This document shows, one piece after another, positions 32,212 to 36,223 of a stretch of DNA of 36,223 nucleotides (position 1 is the stretch's first letter; every line of letters starts with the position of its first letter). Source of the stretch: an uncultured Collinsella sp. (GTDB lineage Bacteria > Actinomycetota > Coriobacteriia > Coriobacteriales > Coriobacteriaceae); assembly GCA_958433005.1 (NCBI GenBank), contig CAUAWV010000022.1:1-36223 (forward strand), in the 5' to 3' direction. The position numbers and the translations under genes are program-made. The notes beneath the pieces were generated by a model, which was given only the letters and a program-made list of their open reading frames with translations, did no database searches and was not told the DNA's origin.

Positions 32212-33163
32212 GAAGAGAGTGAACATCAACCTTCCATCAGTAGACGAGCTCTTTACCTCGCAGGTCGAGCGAGACTCGAAGGGAAGCAGCGTCATCCAAT
32301 TGCTGCCGGTTGCCTCGATCACGCCTTTTCCCAACCATCCCTTCGGCGTGCGTGACGATCAGGATATGGATCAGCTCGTCGAGAGCATTCAGGAGCATGG
32401 CATTCTCTCGCCTTTAACTGTGCGAGCTGCAACCGATGGAACATTCCAACTCATAAGCGGCCATAGAAGAAAGCATGCAGCGGAGATAGTCGGTCTATCC
32501 AATGTTCCATGCATCGTAAAGGACCTCACCGACGATGAGGCCGTCATCGCAATGGTGGATTCGAATCTGCAAAGGGAGACCATCCTGCCGAGCGAACGGG
32601 CATTCGCTTATTCGATGCGCCTTGAGGCTATGAAGCATCAAGGGAAACGCTCCGATTTAACTTCTGCGCAAGTTGCGCAGAAGTCGGACGGCAGGTGGTC
32701 ACGGGATATCCTCGCTGAAGAGCTGGGTGTTAGCAAGGATATGATCCGACGCTACATCCGCCTTACCAATCTTATTCCAGAACTGCTTGCTCTCGTGGAT
32801 GCGGGGCGCGTGAAGATGCAGCCAGCGATAGCGATCAGCTACCTTAAAGAGGACGAGCAGCATTGGCTTCTCGAAGCGATTGGTTCCCAAGCTTGCACGC
32901 CGTCCCATGCCCAAGCCGTCAAGATGCGCCGTTACTCGGAAGAAGGTAGCCTAACGGCAGCGCTTGTCCACTCCATCATGGAGGAGGAAAAACCCAATCA
33001 GGTTGAGCAATTCAAGATCCCAAGGAAGAGCATCTCGCGCTTCTTCAAAGAAGGCATGAGCAATATGGAGATGAGCGCGCGCATCATCAAAGCCTTGGAG
33101 CTACTTGAAGCAGCCGAGGCAAAGCGCGACTGGCTGGCCGAGGAAGAGGTGCATGATGGGTAA
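32204..33163 (+). CDS. Element-encoded ParB-family partition protein
   Basis: The 319-residue protein has the ParB/Spo0J nuclease-like fold motif (ESIQEHGILSPLTVR, LISGHRRKHAAEIVG, DSNLQRETILPSERAFAY), an HTH region (LAEELGVSKDMIRRYIRLTNLIPELL) and a helical C-terminus. The GHRR box corresponds to the CTP-binding GERR of chromosomal ParB. The start ATG overlaps the parA2 stop. A perfect 25-bp palindrome lies inside the coding sequence. Confidence 0.9.
   Translation: MAKKRVNINLPSVDELFTSQVERDSKGSSVIQLLPVASITPFPNHPFGVRDDQDMDQLVESIQEHGILSPLTVRAATDGTFQLISGHRRKHAAEIVGLSNVPCIVKDLTDDEAVIAMVDSNLQRETILPSERAFAYSMRLEAMKHQGKRSDLTSAQVAQKSDGRWSRDILAEELGVSKDMIRRYIRLTNLIPELLALVDAGRVKMQPAIAISYLKEDEQHWLLEAIGSQACTPSHAQAVKMRRYSEEGSLTAALVHSIMEEEKPNQVEQFKIPRKSISRFFKEGMSNMEMSARIIKALELLEAAEAKRDWLAEEEVHDG
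32660..32684. promoter_or_regulatory. Perfect 25-bp palindrome inside parB2, candidate element centromere
   Basis: ACTTCTGCGCAA (32660-32671), one central G, then TTGCGCAGAAGT (32673-32684) are exact inverted repeats. Its length and symmetry are those of a partition-protein site, and chromosomal parS sites are known inside spo0J genes. It has no similarity to the host parS. Confidence 0.5.
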
Positions 33164-34346
33164 CATGATGCACCGTGGGAAAGGATCGTTCACCCACGTC
33201 GAGAACACGGTCTTTTTCGATCACACCCTGAGCCTCAAGGCCAAGGGAATCTACTGTCAGATTCGCTCACTTGAGAACAACCCAGAATGGGTCTTCACCA
33301 TTCGCGGCTTCGCAACGCTCGTTAAGGATGGAGTGGATGCCGTGACAGCTGGGCTCAAGGAGTTGGAGGGCGCTGGTTACATAATCAGAGCGAGGCGACG
33401 AAGCGAGAACGGGCGCTTCCTCAAGGCCGAGGAGGCCACATGGATCACGCTCGATGATCCGGCTATGTATGCGAGTGTTGCTGCCGAATTGAAGGAAGAA
33501 GGTTACGCGATCCTCTCCGAATTCAAGCACGACCCTGCCAGTAACGTGGAGTTCGAGCTGGAGAGTGATCTTCCTGCTGAGGGCAAAGATGACCCCGAGA
33601 ACGACCAGGTCAGCACCAGAACGGGAAAATCCGTATCTGGAAATCCCGTATCTGGGAAAACCATATCTGGAAAATCAGATCCAATAAATTACTTATCCGA
33701 TAAACAGACTGATGAAGATAAACCCCTCTCTTGCCTCCCAAAAGCCGAGCCAGAGTCAGACCGCAAAGAGGAGAAGGGTGAATTTTCAGCTTTCAGGAAG
33801 GGGGAGTTCACGGAGCCTTTCGAGAAGTTGTGCGAGATGTCCATCAAGCCGGTCTCATCGCTCAAGTTCAAGCGCGATTGCTTTGAGGCTTGGAAGCGAA
33901 AGGTCGCAGACGGCTACACGCCAGAGCAGATAATCCACGCTTACGATGCCTACGCGAAGGCCTACTGGATGAGGAATGCGGATGACAAGAAGCTCGCGAA
34001 GAACCTCATTCGCTGGCTCGAAGGAGAGGGCGGCCTCGAAGCTTTTGCTGACGAACCGATACCACCGAGCCTGCTTGGGCATGACGGCAAGCCACTCACC
34101 ATGGAGGAGCTTGCCGATGCCGACCCGGGTTTCGCGCCTCTCTGGAACAGGCTCAAAAGCGCCCGCTGCGTCGTACTTTCGCTCATGATCGTCGAAGCGG
34201 AAGAGCGGCCCTCGCAAGAGGAGCTGGATGCAGCATGCGACAAAGACAGGCAATTCCAGCGATGCTTGGCAAAGTGCAGAGAACGATACGAGAGGTACCT
34301 GAAGCTCTTCGAGCTATTCAACGAGAAGGGTCAGGATAATGATTAA
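33153..34346 (+). CDS. Helix-turn-helix replication-initiator-like protein
   Basis: The 397-residue protein has an N-terminal winged-helix region (VFFDHTLSLKAKGIYCQIRSL, WVFTIRGFATLVKDGVDAVTAGLKELEGAGYIIR), like DnaD-type or phage replisome-organiser proteins. A middle linker carries short repeats (SVSGNPVSGKTISGKS, about 160-175). A conserved helical C-terminal domain (EKLCEMSIKPVSSLKFKRDCFEAW to KKLAKNLIRWLEGEGG) follows. Start ATG 33153 overlaps the parB2 stop. Proteins of this layout are common on Gram-positive integrative elements and probably start element replication. The linker-coding DNA forms 15-bp iterons. Confidence 0.75.
   Translation: MMGNMMHRGKGSFTHVENTVFFDHTLSLKAKGIYCQIRSLENNPEWVFTIRGFATLVKDGVDAVTAGLKELEGAGYIIRARRRSENGRFLKAEEATWITLDDPAMYASVAAELKEEGYAILSEFKHDPASNVEFELESDLPAEGKDDPENDQVSTRTGKSVSGNPVSGKTISGKSDPINYLSDKQTDEDKPLSCLPKAEPESDRKEEKGEFSAFRKGEFTEPFEKLCEMSIKPVSSLKFKRDCFEAWKRKVADGYTPEQIIHAYDAYAKAYWMRNADDKKLAKNLIRWLEGEGGLEAFADEPIPPSLLGHDGKPLTMEELADADPGFAPLWNRLKSARCVVLSLMIVEAEERPSQEELDAACDKDRQFQRCLAKCRERYERYLKLFELFNEKGQDND
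33616..33720 (+). repeat. Iteron-like 15-bp tandem repeats and AT-rich segment inside the initiator gene
   Basis: CCGTATCTGG at 33631-33640 and 33646-33655 and CCATATCTGG at 33661-33670 recur at exactly 15-bp spacing. A diverged unit lies at 33616. An AT-rich stretch (33671-33720, with TTATCC at 33693-33698) follows directly. This layout matches origins located inside phage and plasmid initiator genes, where the initiator binds its own coding DNA. Confidence 0.55.
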
Positions 34347-34438
34347 TCAATGTTTTCGGCTTCCGTATAGCCATGCATTCCGTGTCGCTTGGTGCACCCG
34401 AAGCGCATCGGCAAGCCAATCGGGAATATAATTGACGG

Positions 34439-34527
34439 GTCACGCTAACTGAATACGTACACCAAATACCGGACAGAGGGGCATCTGCCGTATTGGGTAT
34501 TTGGTGTACATTTCCCAACAGCGTGAC
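34439..34527. repeat. Nested inverted repeats downstream of the initiator gene
   Basis: Outer arms are GTCACGCT (34439-34446) and AGCGTGAC (34520-34527). Inner perfect 14-bp arms are GTACACCAAATACC (34457-34470) and GGTATTTGGTGTAC (34496-34509). A third imperfect stem lies inside (CGGACAGA / TCTGCCG). The 263-bp gap around it has no gene I can support. It could be an origin of transfer, a replication origin, a structured RNA or a terminator. Confidence 0.6.
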
Positions 34528-34609
34528 AACTGAGGTGGATGCCTCTCTTTTTGAGGACAACGGCTACCATCTTTTCTAATGGTTGGAGGGAAGAAAAGGG
34601 TTCAACTAG

Positions 34610-34822
34610 ATGGCAACCGAGAAAGACTATTCGATATCCGCCAGTGCGGTCAACGCTGTGGTCGAGTCAGCCGAGAAGATAGAAGGTGCAGCCTTGTTGC
34701 TCCTTTTACTGGAGGAGAAAGCTGGGGATGATGGCACCGTCGCATCACCAGAGCTGGCAGCTATAAGAAGCATCCTTGAAAGCTGCGCCAAAGACCTCAA
34801 TAGCGCTTTTCAGGAAGTTTAA
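34610..34822 (+). CDS. Small acidic protein of unknown function
   Basis: The 70-residue protein is mostly helical by composition (SAVNAVVESAEKIEGAALLLLLLEEK), acidic, and has no signal peptide. A purine-rich AGAAAAGGG lies about 8 nt upstream of the ATG. Its position between the initiator-like gene and the XRE regulator is typical for accessory proteins of such elements. I do not recognise the family. Confidence 0.55.
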   Translation: MATEKDYSISASAVNAVVESAEKIEGAALLLLLLEEKAGDDGTVASPELAAIRSILESCAKDLNSAFQEV

Positions 34823-34868
34823 GAGCCCTCCCTATCAGCCCAAACCAACCTGATCGGATGCCCTTCTC

Positions 34869-35285
34869 TTAGAACTCCCTCTTCCAGGCATCGTATTCCT
34901 CCTGGGTGATCTCGCCCGTTATCAAGCGGTGGCGGATCTCGCCCCACGCGCTTATGGCCTCAACCGCTTTCTGGGCGTTCTTCGCTTTCGGATCGATCCA
35001 GAGACCGCCGTCGCACATGTCAGGAACGAGTCCGAACTCCTCTTCCAGTTGAAGCAAGGCCCCCACAAGGTCCTTGGCGCTTTCTATCCTGTGGTCTTCG
35101 AGCATCCTTGGCGACACGTTGAGGGCATGGGCAATCGTCTCCAGCTGACTTTCGCCGGGCGTTCTTATCCCTCTTTCGTAGTGGAGGATCGCGCCCTGGG
35201 TCAGGCCGACCTTCTCTGCCAGCTTCGCGGAGCTCAAGTTCTGCGCCTTCCGATATCGCCTAATGTTTTCGCCGACCGTTGCCAT
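34869..35285 (-). CDS. XRE-family transcriptional regulator
   Basis: The 138-residue protein has an N-terminal HTH_3 domain (ENIRRYRKAQNLSSAKLAEKVGLTQGAILHYERGIRTPG, about residues 6-44). Its C-terminus is acidic, and the segment RHRLITGEITQEEYDAWKREF resembles a short SHOCT-like helix pair. The ATG at 35285 is chosen because GAGGG lies 5 nt upstream; longer readings add residues unrelated to the family. It is divergent from the polymerase gene and may control element functions. Confidence 0.85.
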   Translation of the reverse strand: MATVGENIRRYRKAQNLSSAKLAEKVGLTQGAILHYERGIRTPGESQLETIAHALNVSPRMLEDHRIESAKDLVGALLQLEEEFGLVPDMCDGGLWIDPKAKNAQKAVEAISAWGEIRHRLITGEITQEEYDAWKREF

Positions 35286-35521
35286 GTACACCCTCAATCG
35301 CTCGATCTCAACGCTGCAATCATTATCGTACAAATTCGTACTGCAGTGCAGAGCGCGCTGCGTAGAGGTCGAATTCGGAATGCTTCAGTAAGGGCTTCTT
35401 GGTCACCATTGCCGCACCGCTTCTTGAGAGATGAGCTGCCACAAGAGGCGTTTGCTAGAAAACCACAGTTTGTTCGATTGACGAAATCTCGATCTGGATG
35501 CATCATTATCTAATCCATAAT

Positions 35522-35535
35522 CGAACAAATGTTCC
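35522..35535 (+). promoter_or_regulatory. LexA (SOS) box before the polymerase gene
   Basis: CGAACAAATGTTCC matches the Gram-positive LexA operator CGAAC-N4-GTTCG at 9 of 10 fixed positions. It lies 18 bp before the polymerase start codon, just ahead of the ribosome binding site. An extra half-site (GTTCG, 35472-35476) lies 45 bp upstream. Confidence 0.75.
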
Positions 35536-35552
35536 CTTTATAAGGAGGTGCC

Positions 35553-36065
35553 ATGCGCGATCGCATCATCATGCACATAGACATGAACGCCTTCTATGCG
35601 TCTGTTGCACAGCACCTCGATCCATCGCTGCGTGGCAAGGCGGTCGCGGTCGCAGGCGACCCGAAAAAGAGGAATGGCATCATCCTCGCGAAGTCTCGCG
35701 AGGCCAAGGCTGTTGGCGTGAAGACAGCCGAGGCCATATGGCAGGCGAGGCAGAAGTGTCCCGATCTCGTTGTTGTGCCGCCGGACTACGCGGCGTACAA
35801 GAGGTACTCGAAGCTCGCGCGCATGATCTACTACGATTACACAGACAGGGTTGAGCCCTTCGGCCTGGACGAGTCTTGGATCGATGTGACTGGATCGCTT
35901 CCGCTGTTCGGAGGCGATGCCATGCTCGTGGCGAGGGAGATATCGGAGCGAGTGAAGTCCGAGCTCGGGCTTCTCGACTGTTCTTCTGACGAGCTCCCTG
36001 AGCTCGCCGCGCACGGCATTCTCGTCGAATGTTACGATGGGGTCGGACATGGTTCCGCCTCCTAA
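35553..36065 (+). pseudogene. Y-family DNA polymerase (DinB/UmuC-like), truncated
   Basis: The first about 140 residues are a clean Y-family polymerase: catalytic D10 in MHIDMNAFYASV, a UmuC-like tyrosine at the steric-gate position (Y15), and D106-E107 in PFGLDESWIDVTGS. After KSELGL (residue 140, about 35972) the frame runs into unrelated sequence and stops at residue 170, while family members are about 350-420 residues. The palm is incomplete, and the thumb and little-finger domains are missing, so the product cannot be a working polymerase. AAGGAGG precedes the ATG and a LexA box lies upstream, so it was an SOS-induced gene before truncation. Confidence 0.85.
35973..36050 (-). mobile_element. 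IS256-type transposase, 5' fragment
   Basis: On the minus strand an ATG at 36050 with GGAGG upstream opens a frame reading MSDPIVTFDENAV.. GELRELVRRTVE. This is the usual start of actinobacterial IS256/Mutator-type transposases. After 26 residues the frame passes into antisense of the polymerase gene. The remaining roughly 380 residues are absent, so only the left part of an insertion sequence survives. The family call is from memory of the N-terminal motif. Confidence 0.6.
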
Positions 36066-36156
36066 TATGATCGAATCTAGACAACTCAATCATACCGAAG
36101 GCCGGGACCATGTCTTCTTGTATCTAGACTATGCTGCTGTCAAAGTGCGCAAGAGA

Positions 36157-36213
36157 TTGTACGTTACCACGGTATGGTAGAATGATTATTACAAATTAGA
36201 AGTTGTAAAGGAG
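36157..36213 (+). promoter_or_regulatory. Promoter, operator-like repeats and ribosome binding site at the right edge
   Basis: TTGTAC (36157-36162) and TAGAAT (36178-36183) with an extended TG form a promoter with a short 15-nt spacer. TACCA-cggta-TGGTA (36165-36179) is a palindrome covering the spacer and touching the -10. TTACAA / TTGTAA (36189-36194 / 36203-36208) is a second palindrome just before AAAGGAG (36207-36213). Confidence 0.5.
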
Positions 36214-36220
36214 ACTTTGT

Positions 36221-36223
36221 ATG
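36221..36223 (+). CDS. Start codon of a gene continuing beyond the window
   Basis: The ATG lies 7 nt after AAAGGAG and downstream of the promoter described above. Only the start codon is inside the window, so nothing can be said about the product. Confidence 0.5.

Noticed and set aside
34318..34560. Minus-strand 80-codon open frame after the initiator gene
   Set aside because: It overlaps the nested inverted repeats, lacks a ribosome binding site and resembles nothing known.
36075..36129. Direct repeat ATCTAGAC (36075-36082 and 36122-36129) as a target-site duplication
   Set aside because: The copies lie on the same side of the transposase fragment, only 39 bp apart, and do not flank an element.
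1..36223. CRISPR arrays
   Set aside because: No series of evenly spaced identical repeats of 24-40 bp was seen; the only regular repeats are the parS sites and the 15-bp iterons.

Overview
The window looks like the replication-origin region of an actinomycete of class Coriobacteriia, probably Collinsella or a close relative. This is inferred from the gene order gyrA-gyrB-dciA-recF-dnaN-dnaA | rpmH-rnpA-yidD-yidC-jag-rsmG-parA-parB, the high GC content, the paired WYL regulators and the LPXTG-anchored adhesin. No database search was possible.

1-11.2 kb (minus strand): DNA gyrase A and B, a DciA-like DUF721 protein, RecF, the DNA polymerase sliding clamp and the initiator DnaA. Upstream of dnaA, and probably first in its operon, lies an unusual gene that joins a GHKL ATPase domain, a Q/P/M-rich linker and a winged helix. 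The dnaN-dnaA gap carries DnaA-box-like sites, an AT-rich segment and a run of TAA/TAG triplets like the Bacillus DnaA-trio, so it is the best oriC candidate. A second DnaA-box-like cluster lies in the divergent gap before rpmH.

11.4-16.7 kb (plus strand): a strong sigma70-type promoter, then rpmH-rnpA-yidD-yidC-jag and a textbook terminator. Next come rsmG, three perfect parS sites, parA, parB and a small membrane protein. This is the origin-segregation module. Degenerate parS sites also occur inside dnaA and next to rlmN.

16.8-30.9 kb: rlmN (minus); ddl and an exonuclease-DinG helicase fusion with an FeS-type cysteine set (plus); two overlapping WYL regulators (minus); a 1065-residue membrane protein that looks like an inactive M28 peptidase split by a disordered insert of about 670 residues, with a small membrane-protein partner (plus); and a large surface adhesin with a thioester domain, six SpaA/Cna-B-type domains and an LPATG sorting signal (minus).

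31.15-36.2 kb: the left end of what appears to be an integrated element. It starts at a tRNA-Gly(CCC) gene that keeps its promoter and 5' half but has lost its T-arm and 3' acceptor strand. The element carries a second parA-parB pair with a perfect 25-bp palindrome inside parB, a helix-turn-helix replication-initiator-like gene with 15-bp iteron-like repeats inside it, a nested inverted-repeat structure, an XRE regulator and a LexA-box-controlled Y-family polymerase gene. The polymerase gene is cut off and joined tail to tail with a truncated IS256-type transposase start. No integrase or conjugation gene lies inside the window, so the element probably continues to the right.

The strongest candidates for something undescribed are the GHKL-winged-helix protein beside dnaA, the split pseudo-M28 membrane protein, the divergent DnaA DNA-recognition motif with its non-canonical boxes, and the palindrome and iterons embedded in the element's partition and replication genes.
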